From Fibrobacter sp. UWB11 (GTDB lineage: Bacteria; Fibrobacterota; Fibrobacteria; Fibrobacterales; Fibrobacteraceae), in contig NZ_FSRT01000001.1 in assembly GCF_900143015.1 (NCBI RefSeq), positions 992,001 to 1,056,000 on the forward strand: DNA of 64,000 nt, read 5' to 3'. Shown in pieces: positions 35,093-43,716 of this stretch. The notes beneath the pieces are model-generated. The model was not told the DNA's origin and searched no databases. It saw nothing but the letters and a program-made list of their open reading frames with translations. Position numbers and translations under genes: made by a program. How positions within the stretch are numbered: the first letter of the stretch is position 1; each line of letters begins with the position of its first letter.

Positions 35093-36364
35093 TTAGAATC
35101 CAATACTTGCTTGGACCATGTAAATTCTGTTCTCGTCTTGACCGGTGTAATATCCGCGTTCTTCGCCCCATGTAGCGGCTTCAATCGAGAAGAATCTCAG
35201 GAATTCAACTCCGATACCTGCTGAGGGGTAACCGCCTCTGAAACCGCCTGCAATGCGCAAGACGAGGAATCGTATCTCGTTGTTGAGGCCTGGGTATGCC
35301 GCAAGAGTCTGTTCCAGTTCAAAACCGAAGTTCAGGTGCGTAAAGAACTTGTAGTTTCGTTCGTTATTGAACATGTCGGCAAAGTCTACGGCAACGTTGA
35401 ACTTGCGTCCAAAACCGGTGTTGCTGTTCATGAATCTCGGGCTGTAGTTTGCACCGATGGTAAAGTTCGGAATGAGCGTTTCGCCTGCAAGAGACTTGAA
35501 GTAAATGTCGCGCAAAGATGCACCGAAGCGGATCTCGCGGTTGAACTGGTAAAGCACGCCCAAGTCTAGGCCAAACGAGAACGTCTTGGAATCAAAGAAA
35601 TCATCTGTCGCATCGCCCAATTGGTCTTTAAGGGTGTCTGCAATGGTGTTGTAGTTCGCAAGGCCCAGTGTTACCATGTTCGTCTTGTGGCGCTTGACGA
35701 TCTTGCCTCCCAAGCCAACGGAAAGTTGATTGGGAATGATTTCGTAGGCTCCACCCATCTGCGCGACTGCATCGATAATGAATGTGTCAACGACGACATA
35801 GGGGAGGATGATGCCTGCATCAATGTATGGTGCAACGCTTCCGTTCATCCAGAACGCTGCTCCGAAATTGTGGAACGCAAGTTCAGCATCAAACTTCACT
35901 CTCGCTTCCAACGCCTTATGGTCGTATGAAGAGATAGTCTTGACGTACTTCGGATTTTTGACAAGTGAATCGAGAATTGCACTTGTTTTACTTGAAACTT
36001 GAGGATGCGTTGGGGTTATTCTGTTGGCTTCGTCTTGAGCCCTTCGGTACAGGTCCTGAACGTCTTTGACATCGCCATACGTTGAAAGGAATGCGAAGAT
36101 ATCACCTGCGCCACCGAAGGTGACTCGCATGTCGCCGATCCAGTTGCGCGGATAATAACCTTGTTCCGGTCGCTTTTCGAAATTGCCGAGTTTGTTAATT
36201 TGAGTTAAGCCTGCGTAGTTGTAGTGGAGAGCTTCTTTGTCATCTACAACGGCAACGTGTGCACCACCCATGGATTCTGCGCGGAGCGAAAAGTGCGTTG
36301 GCGATTTTGCTGAAACGATTCCGATAGCACAAGCGAAAATTGCAAGTATTGATAGTTTATTCAT
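35093..36364 (-). CDS. Outer-membrane barrel protein, PorV/FadL-like
   Basis: A 423-residue exported protein (signal LSILAIFACAIGIVSA). After the signal, SLRAESMGGAHVAVVDDKEALHYNYAGL is a pattern shared by PorV/FadL-type barrels, in which the N-terminus forms a plug. The remainder alternates strands and ends with VQASIGF, a typical barrel-terminal aromatic. Such proteins transport hydrophobic molecules or act as surface shuttles in type IX secretion; which applies here is not decidable. The ATG overlaps the upstream TPR-lipoprotein gene by four bases (ATGA) and has GGGAGA upstream. Confidence 0.72.
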   Translation of the reverse strand: MNKLSILAIFACAIGIVSAKSPTHFSLRAESMGGAHVAVVDDKEALHYNYAGLTQINKLGNFEKRPEQGYYPRNWIGDMRVTFGGAGDIFAFLSTYGDVKDVQDLYRRAQDEANRITPTHPQVSSKTSAILDSLVKNPKYVKTISSYDHKALEARVKFDAELAFHNFGAAFWMNGSVAPYIDAGIILPYVVVDTFIIDAVAQMGGAYEIIPNQLSVGLGGKIVKRHKTNMVTLGLANYNTIADTLKDQLGDATDDFFDSKTFSFGLDLGVLYQFNREIRFGASLRDIYFKSLAGETLIPNFTIGANYSPRFMNSNTGFGRKFNVAVDFADMFNNERNYKFFTHLNFGFELEQTLAAYPGLNNEIRFLVLRIAGGFRGGYPSAGIGVEFLRFFSIEAATWGEERGYYTGQDENRIYMVQASIGF

Positions 36365-37767
36365 TTTACAATTCTCCCTTCGAACCACTGGAGGAATTGT
36401 TCTTCAGTGTAGTATTTCCAGCATCCGCCGACCATTTCTTTACGCTTTTGCAAGTTGTATTTAATGTTGTTCACATTGGTATCGTTGCGGATAAGTTCCT
36501 TATTTTTGATCTTTTCGTCAAGATCTTTTCCGGGGAATGATAAATCAATGGCGAACTTGAGCAGATGGTTGTCAAGAGAATCTCGCATATTCGGGTCTCT
36601 ATAAACGTAATGCCATTCCGATTCGTCTAAAGGTTGCCAGTATTCTTCGGGTAAGGATCTATCGGCAGGGCCAAACGTACCGTCCATGTTGATATCGACC
36701 GATTGGTAACTCCCAATAAACTTGAGTGTGTCGACTTGGGCTTTGGTGAGGTCGTATGTTTTCGGGTCCATTCCTTGTGCGACGAGTTCTGCGTAGTTTT
36801 GAGGTCTTTTCACTAAGACAACGGTGCGGTAATCGCGAGCATCTTCATCGACTTCTCCATCACCGTCGTTATCGTAATTGTCGACAACTTCTTCGTCTAC
36901 ACAACCGTCACCATCATCATCGATGTGGTTTCCGAATTTGAAGAACACGTCGTTGCGGTCTTCTCCAACGGTTTGGGCTCTGTCGTTCAGTTCAATGACT
37001 GTATTTGCAAGACCGACGGAAATGTCTGCATAATCTTCGTCGTTAAATGCATCTCGTGTGGAGTCGGGGAGGTATGCCTTGATAATTTCGGCAGCGCTTT
37101 CTGGCGAGGCTTTTATGGCTTCGGCGGCTGCAGCCATGTCGTTGAGGAACGGCTTGAGGCTGTCTCCGAGATCGTTGAGCGTATTGAGGTTCACCATCAT
37201 ACCGGCATTGTCGGCCGAGACAACGTTCGTGAGTTGGGTATGGACGTTCCTGATGCGGAGGGCAGCCTTGGTGAGCTGGAGGATGGTGTAGCTGTCTGCG
37301 ATGGTGCTGAATCGAACTTTCTTGTCGGTTCTGTCGGTTGTGTCGCGGGCAATAAATTTGTCTAGGTAGAACAAGACGGAATCGATTCCTCTCGAAATGC
37401 TATCGGCTTTCGCATCGCTCATGTCGAGAAATCCGTTAGAACTCTTGCCGTCTTTTTCAGTCTTTTGCGCTAAAGAGGCGAGCTCGAAAACATTAAGCCC
37501 ATCTTGAGTCTTCAGGACGGATTTTGAAAGCCCGATCCAAGCCTCGGAATTGCCCGAGTCTGCACGTATAGCTTTGTTGAAAAATTTGCGTGCTGAATCG
37601 TAGTTCGACTTCTGGAACTCCAGGTAGCCATCTCGAGTGAGGGCCGCTGAATCGTCACTTTCGGCATCGCGGCTGCCTGTCGGGTGGAACAGATTGCAAC
37701 CTGCAACGCAAAGAGTCAATGCGATGGCTGCAGACCTCATCCATTTGCCTTGCGAAATTTTTCTCAT
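36361..37767 (-). CDS. TPR lipoprotein with calcium-type DxDxDG loops
   Basis: A 468-residue lipoprotein (TLCVAGC, lipidated Cys near residue 24). FQKSNYDSARKFFNKAIRADSGNSEAWIGLSKSVLK is a tetratricopeptide-like pair after the signal region. Two adjacent acidic loops, DDDGDGCVDEEVVDNYDNDG and DGEVDEDA, resemble thrombospondin type-3 or EF-hand-like calcium sites; a further NMDGTFGPADRS follows. It is the first gene of a two-gene operon with a barrel protein. A periplasmic or surface partner for the barrel is a reasonable inference. The ATG at 37767 is chosen because AGGA lies 10 bases before it; an in-frame ATG at 37797 is possible. Confidence 0.7.
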   Translation of the reverse strand: MRKISQGKWMRSAAIALTLCVAGCNLFHPTGSRDAESDDSAALTRDGYLEFQKSNYDSARKFFNKAIRADSGNSEAWIGLSKSVLKTQDGLNVFELASLAQKTEKDGKSSNGFLDMSDAKADSISRGIDSVLFYLDKFIARDTTDRTDKKVRFSTIADSYTILQLTKAALRIRNVHTQLTNVVSADNAGMMVNLNTLNDLGDSLKPFLNDMAAAAEAIKASPESAAEIIKAYLPDSTRDAFNDEDYADISVGLANTVIELNDRAQTVGEDRNDVFFKFGNHIDDDGDGCVDEEVVDNYDNDGDGEVDEDARDYRTVVLVKRPQNYAELVAQGMDPKTYDLTKAQVDTLKFIGSYQSVDINMDGTFGPADRSLPEEYWQPLDESEWHYVYRDPNMRDSLDNHLLKFAIDLSFPGKDLDEKIKNKELIRNDTNVNNIKYNLQKRKEMVGGCWKYYTEEQFLQWFEGRIVK

Positions 37768-37889
37768 AATGCCAGTCCTGAAAGAATATTTTTTCATTAC
37801 TCCGTACAATAAAATAACTTCATTCTTACAAAAATGAATAATCAGCTTTTTTTTATTGCGCGTTTTTTTACGGTAATCTCGTAAAAAAA

Positions 37890-37895
37890 TATATT
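37890..37895 (+). promoter_or_regulatory. -10 box (TATATT) of the cysteine-cluster gene
   Basis: TATATT(TG) ends 8 nt before the ATG at 37904, matching TAnnTTTG. Confidence 0.45.
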
Positions 37896-37903
37896 TGCGC
37901 TCG

Positions 37904-38659
37904 ATGAATGCTTATAAAGAGTATTTTCCGACCAAGGCCTACCGCATTGCCGAAATGCGGCTGTCCACTCTGCTTAGAGTGGAACGGGATAGGCTTGATG
38001 CGATTGCCGCGTCGCTTGGGCGCGAGTCTGCGATTGGTCCCGATAATTTGCGGGAGCAGTTGCCCGAAATACTCAAGTTTACTGAAGCGTATCATACGGC
38101 TTATGACCTGTATTTAAAGGCTGTGCTTGTCCAACAGCCGCGACCCATCCAGTGTAGGCCTGCTTGTGGAAATTGTTGCCACCATTACCCGATGTCGGTG
38201 GAACCTTTTGAACTGATTTTCATGTACAGCGAGCTCCGCAAGAGGGACGACCTCTTGTCCTTGATGGAGGCTTGTCAAATGCGTTCGGACAAATTTGAAT
38301 CGCTTTTTGAATCTCGCAAGGAAGAAGGTTTTTCTGAAGATGATGCCGAAGATAAGGCGCTGCATGACTATTTTTCGTGGTGGCGTTCTTGCCCGTTTTC
38401 GGATATGGCGGGGGATTGTACGGTCTACCCGTTGCGGACGGTTTCTTGCCGCATGTATTTTAGCGAGACTGATCCGCAGTATTGCACGCCCGATATGCTC
38501 CAGACCGAAAAAAACGATAGCTATATAGTTTATATGCCAGATGTTGTTGAAGATGCCGTTTATGGTATCTCGGAACATTATGCAGCGCTAGAACTGCCGG
38601 AGAGTTTTTTTGGCGGTCTTCTTGCGCTAAATGGCTATGAAGGAGTCTTGGGCGCGTGA
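37904..38659 (+). CDS. YkgJ-type cysteine-cluster protein
   Basis: A 251-residue cytoplasmic protein with the zinc/iron-chelating cluster of the YkgJ family: CRPACGNCCHHYP, then WWRSCPF, GDCTVYPLRTVSCRMYF. The cysteines suggest binding of Fe-S or Zn. Its biochemical role is not known for the family. The gene overlaps the next (SprT-like) by the four bases GTGA, so the two are translated together. A TTG at 37895 is in frame but lies within the -10 box, so it is rejected. Confidence 0.82.
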   Translation: MNAYKEYFPTKAYRIAEMRLSTLLRVERDRLDAIAASLGRESAIGPDNLREQLPEILKFTEAYHTAYDLYLKAVLVQQPRPIQCRPACGNCCHHYPMSVEPFELIFMYSELRKRDDLLSLMEACQMRSDKFESLFESRKEEGFSEDDAEDKALHDYFSWWRSCPFSDMAGDCTVYPLRTVSCRMYFSETDPQYCTPDMLQTEKNDSYIVYMPDVVEDAVYGISEHYAALELPESFFGGLLALNGYEGVLGA

Positions 38660-39450
38660 ACCAGAATGATGGCCAATTGGATTTGTTCGGATTTGTTCCG
38701 ACAGAAACACCGCCCGAAGTCAAGGCTCCGTCGCCGGATTGTTCTGCCAATGGCCTGGTGCATTTTAAATACAATCCACTGTTGAAAAAGAGCATTCGCT
38801 GTAAAGGCGGGTTCTTGTTTGGCCATCCGGAGGTTTTGCTGCCTGCGTATATGAAGGCTCCTGAGTTTGCCGCAGCTCGTGAACTTGCGGCTGAATGGGC
38901 TGAACATGCGGTGCGTCGCAAAACGCAGAAGAACAAGGCGGCCATCAGGGATTTGGTAAATCGTTTTTGGCAGGCTGTTGACCAAATTTTTACAGATAAA
39001 GGCGAGGCTCCTCTTGCAAGCAAGGGCCGTTTACCGCCAATCCGACCGCAAGGGAAACATCACAATTTGACGGATGTGCTCGCTGCCATTAACAACACTT
39101 ATTTTGATGGAACGCTCACATGCCGTATCACATGGAGTAATCGAGTAGGGGGCTTAAGCTTCCATTCGGTGCGTAAAGATCCGGTGACCGGCGAAAGTTT
39201 CCATCTGATTAGCATTAGCCGCGGGTACGATGCTGCCAATTGTCCTTTATACGCAATTGCGGGCGTTGTTTATCATGAATGTTTGCATATCGTGATTCCG
39301 GTCGAAGAACGCCAAGGGCGTCGTGTTGTTCACGGTCGCGAGTTCCGCCAGCGCGAAAAACGTTATATCTACTACGATGAATGGATCAAGTGGCACAAGG
39401 AAGTGCTACCGCATAATATCCGTGCCATGCGCCACCACAAGGCTCTGTAG
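38656..39450 (+). CDS. SprT-like zinc metallopeptidase
   Basis: A 264-residue protein whose C-terminal half is SprT-like. NNTYFDGTLTCRITWS opens the domain, and VVYHECLHIVIP contains the HExxH-type zinc motif (HECLH), with a third ligand probably in HGREFRQ. The N-terminal 110 residues are not recognised. SprT-like proteases include DNA-protein crosslink proteases in eukaryotes, but bacterial roles are unclear. The GTG start overlaps the stop codon of the cysteine-cluster gene (GTGA), indicating coupling. Confidence 0.78.
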   Translation: MNQNDGQLDLFGFVPTETPPEVKAPSPDCSANGLVHFKYNPLLKKSIRCKGGFLFGHPEVLLPAYMKAPEFAAARELAAEWAEHAVRRKTQKNKAAIRDLVNRFWQAVDQIFTDKGEAPLASKGRLPPIRPQGKHHNLTDVLAAINNTYFDGTLTCRITWSNRVGGLSFHSVRKDPVTGESFHLISISRGYDAANCPLYAIAGVVYHECLHIVIPVEERQGRRVVHGREFRQREKRYIYYDEWIKWHKEVLPHNIRAMRHHKAL

Positions 39451-39513
39451 CAATTACGAATTCGGAATGTGGAATTCGGAGTTGAAATAATCGCGGCAAA
39501 GCCGCCAAATGCG
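39451..39513. other. Short convergent intergenic region
   Basis: It contains GCGGCAAAGCCGC (39492-39504), a small hairpin with no T-run, and an imperfect 'gaattcgga' direct repeat. Confidence 0.35.
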
Positions 39514-41151
39514 CTAATTGAAAATGTTCTGTATATTCTGGAACAGGCGGCTTAACACTCCGGTGGAATCGCTGATTTTTTCGAGTGCATGCTGCGGCGT
39601 GTGTACCACAATTACAGATTCGTTCTTGTCGTAAGGAATCGAAAAGTCAATAGAATTGCTGCGTTCTTCAGTGATGCTCATTGCCGCAATGCAAAGGTCC
39701 GTCTTTTCGTTTACGAGGGACGGAATCAGAACGTCGAAGTTCATGTCGGCAAACTTGATGTTCTTGTTGAGCATCTTGCCGATCGTGTACATGATATCGA
39801 TGTCGATGCCCGAAAGTTCGCCCCATTGGTAAAATTCATAAGGGGCATACAGGGCTTCTGTGCCGACAATTAGTGTGTCGTTTCCGATCCAGTCCTGTTG
39901 CATGACTCTTACGGCAGATTTATTCTTAGACCATTTCTCCTTGATTCGCCTGATTTCGCCTTTCTTTTGCAAAACACTGATGCTCGAATCGATCCTTGCC
40001 TTGAGCGGACTATTTTTCCTTATGGCGATTCCGAATTCGTCTTTGTTCAAACGGTCTTTTAAAATGGAAAAGTCTGAATGGTTCTTGAGGATTGTTTCTG
40101 CTACTGAATAGTCTACGGCGATAGCGTCGATAGTTCTTTGTTCTAGAGCCTTTGTCATTTCGGGAATGTGCGCGAAGTACTGGATGCGCGGAAGCTTGAT
40201 CAGCTGCTGGACTTGCTCATCAAGAGTTGTTCCTGTTTGAACACCCACAAACTTTCCGGACAAGTCGGCTAGCTTGTATATTTCATCGGGCTTTTTCGGC
40301 TCGAGATAAGTCATTTTAGGTACTTTGCTTAAAGACTCTTCTTTATTGAAGTTGTCCTGGCGGACAGCAAATGCTGTTTTTCCGATGTAATAGGGCTTCG
40401 AAAAATCGATGTCGTCTGTATATTCGTCCGCTTTTGTGAATGCCGAAATGATGAGGTCCGCTTCGTTGTTCTTTAGTGCATTTACGAGCTTATTGCGCTC
40501 TGTCTTGATAATCGTTGCATTGACGTTGAGCTTTTCTTCGAGAAGTTTAATGATGTCGAGGTCGATGCCCATAATTTGATTTTCGCTTATAAAGGAAAAT
40601 GGCGGTACATCGGCTGATGTTGCTATTCTCAAAACTTGTTCCGAATCGTTTTTCTTGGGGCTGATGAGCGGGTTCTTTTTTGAATTTTTGTTCCAGTGGT
40701 CGTTGAGCTCGGTTAAAGTCCCTGCAGCGTTTAAACTGTCAATGAGCTTGTTGATAATCCCCTTGAGGTCCGGGATGGAACTGTGCTTGTTCATGCCGAT
40801 AACGATTTCATTAGGAATATCTATATCGTTTGGGATATAGGTGAGTCCGCTCATGCTGTCGTTAAAGGTGTGATAGAGGACGATTTCGTTGTAGGCGAGG
40901 GCATCGATTTCGCCTACCTGGAGTGCAAAGTATGCTGTAATCAAATCCGGATAGGGTTTGATATTTGCTTTGGGAAGCTGTTTTTCGATAGATGCTTGGA
41001 TGCTAGAAGATTGTTCGACTCCAATGGTGTATTTGGGGGAGTTTGCCTTGGAAGCCGAGGTCAGTTGATCCTTGGATGTTCCTTTGCATCCAGTGTTAAT
41101 TGCAAGTAGTGCGCCAATGAAAATATTGAATATTACATAACGTATTCGCAT
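39514..41151 (-). CDS. Lipoprotein of rearranged family-3 solute-binding domains
   Basis: A 545-residue lipoprotein (probable C22 in AINTGC). Residues 41-156 (YTIGVEQSSSIQASIEKQL..., GEIDALAYNEIVLY, LTELNDHWNKN) correspond to the second half of a family-3 periplasmic binding protein. Residues 173-417 form a complete domain (VLRIATSADVPPFSF, MGIDLDIIKLLEEKL, FVGVQTGTTLDEQVQ, RRIKEKWSKN). Residues 426-520 are a first half only (LIVGTEALYAPYEF, SGIDIDIMYTIGKML, MSITEERSNSIDFSIPYD). The order is therefore lobe II, complete domain, lobe I. Such proteins bind amino acids or act as sensor domains; no transporter or kinase is nearby. The start fits a TACATT box 6 nt upstream. Confidence 0.78.
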   Translation of the reverse strand: MRIRYVIFNIFIGALLAINTGCKGTSKDQLTSASKANSPKYTIGVEQSSSIQASIEKQLPKANIKPYPDLITAYFALQVGEIDALAYNEIVLYHTFNDSMSGLTYIPNDIDIPNEIVIGMNKHSSIPDLKGIINKLIDSLNAAGTLTELNDHWNKNSKKNPLISPKKNDSEQVLRIATSADVPPFSFISENQIMGIDLDIIKLLEEKLNVNATIIKTERNKLVNALKNNEADLIISAFTKADEYTDDIDFSKPYYIGKTAFAVRQDNFNKEESLSKVPKMTYLEPKKPDEIYKLADLSGKFVGVQTGTTLDEQVQQLIKLPRIQYFAHIPEMTKALEQRTIDAIAVDYSVAETILKNHSDFSILKDRLNKDEFGIAIRKNSPLKARIDSSISVLQKKGEIRRIKEKWSKNKSAVRVMQQDWIGNDTLIVGTEALYAPYEFYQWGELSGIDIDIMYTIGKMLNKNIKFADMNFDVLIPSLVNEKTDLCIAAMSITEERSNSIDFSIPYDKNESVIVVHTPQHALEKISDSTGVLSRLFQNIQNIFN

Positions 41152-41157
41152 ACGTTA

Positions 41158-41163
41158 AATGTA
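41158..41163 (-). promoter_or_regulatory. -10 box (TACATT) of the solute-binding lipoprotein
   Basis: On the minus strand TACATT(T) ends 6 nt before the ATG at 41151. Confidence 0.45.
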
Positions 41164-41263
41164 AGAAATTTGAAGAAAAATGCAACAAAAACATAATATT
41201 ATTCAAACAAAATGTGACCGGAATTAACCGGTCACCATTGCAAGTGTAAAGACTTTTTTTCGT

Positions 41264-41863
41264 TTAGAACTCTGGGTATCCGTCTTTGAGGCTTTCGTTA
41301 TAGTGGGCGCGTTCGCCACCGATGAATTTTGGACGGGTGCGGGCGGCGATAATCATAGCCTTTCCGATGTGATTTTGCTTTAAACGGACGGGCACGGCGA
41401 CTTCGCGGAGGTGCATACCGATAAGGGTCCCGCCGATATCGATTCCTGCGTTTGCCTTGATATGTTCTAGCGCTACGGGAGCCTTGAAGCTTGCGTAGCA
41501 AGCGGTAGCGAAGGAGCCGCCTGCTTTTGGCTGTGGTACAACGTTTACGATTTCTGCATTCGGGACTGCTTCGTGCTCGATGATGATGGCTCGGTTCAGG
41601 TGTTCGCAGCATTGGGCTGCGATGTAGATACCTTGCGGCCCGAAAACGCTTTGAAGTCCCTCGTAAATTGCTTTCCCGACTTCCGGGACGGAGTGGCTAC
41701 CGACTTGGTTGCCTAATGTTTCGCTGGTGCTACAGCCAATGACTACAATGTCGCCTTTTTTGAGCTTCGCCACTTCGACAAGTTCTGTAGCGACGTTCAT
41801 GGCATCGGATTTGATTTGCTCAACAATGCTCTTGTCGTCAATTTCGTAAGTGATTCCTGCCAT
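41264..41863 (-). CDS. ywlG: TIGR01440/UPF0340 family protein (YwlG-like)
   Basis: A 199-residue cytoplasmic protein. IVVIGCSTSETLGNQVGSHS, QCCEHLNRAIIIE and DIGGTLIGMHLREVAVPVR are characteristic of the YwlG/UPF0340 family, which has no established function. Length is close to the family norm of about 180. AGGAGC eight bases upstream fixes the ATG at 41863, and a TATCTTTA box sits about 25 nt further up. It is monocistronic as far as visible. Confidence 0.88.
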   Translation of the reverse strand: MAGITYEIDDKSIVEQIKSDAMNVATELVEVAKLKKGDIVVIGCSTSETLGNQVGSHSVPEVGKAIYEGLQSVFGPQGIYIAAQCCEHLNRAIIIEHEAVPNAEIVNVVPQPKAGGSFATACYASFKAPVALEHIKANAGIDIGGTLIGMHLREVAVPVRLKQNHIGKAMIIAARTRPKFIGGERAHYNESLKDGYPEF

Positions 41864-42021
41864 TTTTTGCTCCTGTTGAATTTGCTGTAAAGATAGTTTT
41901 TTTTGATTTGTGTGTGAAATAGGTTAATTTAGAGCAAAAAATAAAAAGCATATCTCCTCAAGAGCCCCGTAGCAATGTATATTATAATTATATTACATTA
42001 TATCATGTACTTTGGTAGCAT

Positions 42022-43716
42022 ATGAGTGACGATTCAGACATTTCCTCAAGTGTCGTTGGACTTGATCGAAAGAAAATCAAAGATTTCTTTTTACGAAAAC
42101 TTCCTGAGATGAAGGAAGCGGTTATTGATGCTATTATTGAAATTTTGCCGAGTGTCCCGCACTACCAAGAAGAAAATGATCATTTCACGTTTAGAATCAT
42201 CATGGGAAACGGTAATCCGCCGATGGGCTGGAACCGCCGCATTTATGATTTTTCGGGTGATGCGTTAGAAAATTTGTTCAAGGAACGAGTCAAGGCATGC
42301 TTGAAGGATGTCATTCATTTTTGCAAGAGCGACTGTGACCTGATTATCCAGCAGATGCCTGCTCGTGAAAAGGTGGATTCGTCTATCCAGGTCGGAGTTT
42401 TCCAGTCGGACTTGGGTAACGCTGGCGAAACGGAACGTGCGCTTCTCGAAAAAGGCTTTTTGCTGATTGAATGTGTGAACCGTTCCAAAATTTGCATAAA
42501 CTCGCATACGCCTGCGGGCGTGAGTGATCACTTGCTCATTCGCTTTGACCTGGATGAAAATGAATTTTCGGACAATTTAGAAGACAAGGACTTGGACTCG
42601 TACCCGAAGGGATTTTGGGCGGGCCTATTTTCGCAAATCAAGAGGGAAGTCCATGGAACTATTTGCTTGTTCGTGGACCCGTCCTGGAATGGTAACGAAG
42701 ACGAAAATTTTGATGCCGGCAAGATAGTTTTTGAAGACTACAAGGAAATGCAAATCAAGCCGGACTCCATGTTGGACTCGCAGTCGTACCGCGACTTGTA
42801 CGAACAGAATTTTATCCGTAAGATGTTCATCTCGATGCTCAATTATGATGGCATTACGGTAATCGATACGAATGGTTGCGTACGTGCATTCCACTGCTTT
42901 GTGTCTATCCATCGTGGTAAGTTTACATCGGGTGGTGCAAGGCACCGTGCTTACAGGGCCTTGGCGAATTTGTTCAAAGACAATGAATGTTACAAGGCGC
43001 TATACTTCCAGTCGCAAGAAGGTAACATTAGGTTCTATCACAAGTTCCGTGTTTCTCCGTCGTTTGATTCAGCTGTGATGGACGACGATCAAGACGAAGT
43101 CGATAATGTTAATGTAGTGTCGAAAAACGCTGATGGTATGGATGGGAAGACATCATCGCTTGCATCGGCGATAAACGCTGGAATTTCCGAAAGTACTCCA
43201 GTGGATGAATCTTCTGCGTTGTCGGACTATCTCGACCGCTTGCGTGATGCGCATTTGGGAATTGACAATTTCTACAACGAACCGAAACCTGCCGAAGATT
43301 TGTATAACGCTACTCTCGAAATGACAGACGAATCTTGGAGTCGTGTCAATGTCGAGCGTATTATCAATGTGCCGCTTGTTTGCTTGATCGGTAATTCTTA
43401 CGGTTATTCGACGAACGCCGAACCGTTCCTTAAGAATATTCTGGAGAAAATCCCGAATTCTGTTTGGAGAATTTACTTGAACAACAAGTGCTATGAGGAT
43501 TCGTCGTTATCGTCTACGCTGGGAAGCAAGAATCAGGAAAGCCAATGGTCCAAACTCATGAATGAGACCGGCACCGATGATTCCGAAGCTGAAAAGTATG
43601 TGACCGATGAATTGGCGGAACACATCAAGACGGTCTACAAGCACGTCAGCAAGCAGTTTGCCCAAAAGTTCGAAGAAGAACGCAACCTTTGGGAAAACCT
43701 GTTTAAGGGTTATTAG
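42022..43716 (+). CDS. Orphan protein with a diadenylate-cyclase-like (DAC) core
   Basis: A 564-residue cytoplasmic protein without signal or membrane helix. The middle carries LNYDGITVID (D276, G277) and SGGARHRAYRAL (R307, H308, R309), then YFQSQEGNIRFY. In DisA/CdaA enzymes, which make c-di-AMP from ATP, the DGA and RHR motifs are about 32 residues apart and followed by SEETG; the spacing here is 31. Ala replaces the usual Thr before RHR and Ile replaces Ala in DGA. The N-terminal 230 residues and the C-terminal 200 match nothing I know; an acidic, Ser-rich linker (360-400) separates the C-terminal part. The ATG at 42022 lies 8 nt after TACTTT. It overlaps lgt tail to tail by 14 bases. Cyclase activity is inference. 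Confidence 0.6.
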   Translation: MSDDSDISSSVVGLDRKKIKDFFLRKLPEMKEAVIDAIIEILPSVPHYQEENDHFTFRIIMGNGNPPMGWNRRIYDFSGDALENLFKERVKACLKDVIHFCKSDCDLIIQQMPAREKVDSSIQVGVFQSDLGNAGETERALLEKGFLLIECVNRSKICINSHTPAGVSDHLLIRFDLDENEFSDNLEDKDLDSYPKGFWAGLFSQIKREVHGTICLFVDPSWNGNEDENFDAGKIVFEDYKEMQIKPDSMLDSQSYRDLYEQNFIRKMFISMLNYDGITVIDTNGCVRAFHCFVSIHRGKFTSGGARHRAYRALANLFKDNECYKALYFQSQEGNIRFYHKFRVSPSFDSAVMDDDQDEVDNVNVVSKNADGMDGKTSSLASAINAGISESTPVDESSALSDYLDRLRDAHLGIDNFYNEPKPAEDLYNATLEMTDESWSRVNVERIINVPLVCLIGNSYGYSTNAEPFLKNILEKIPNSVWRIYLNNKCYEDSSLSSTLGSKNQESQWSKLMNETGTDDSEAEKYVTDELAEHIKTVYKHVSKQFAQKFEEERNLWENLFKGY

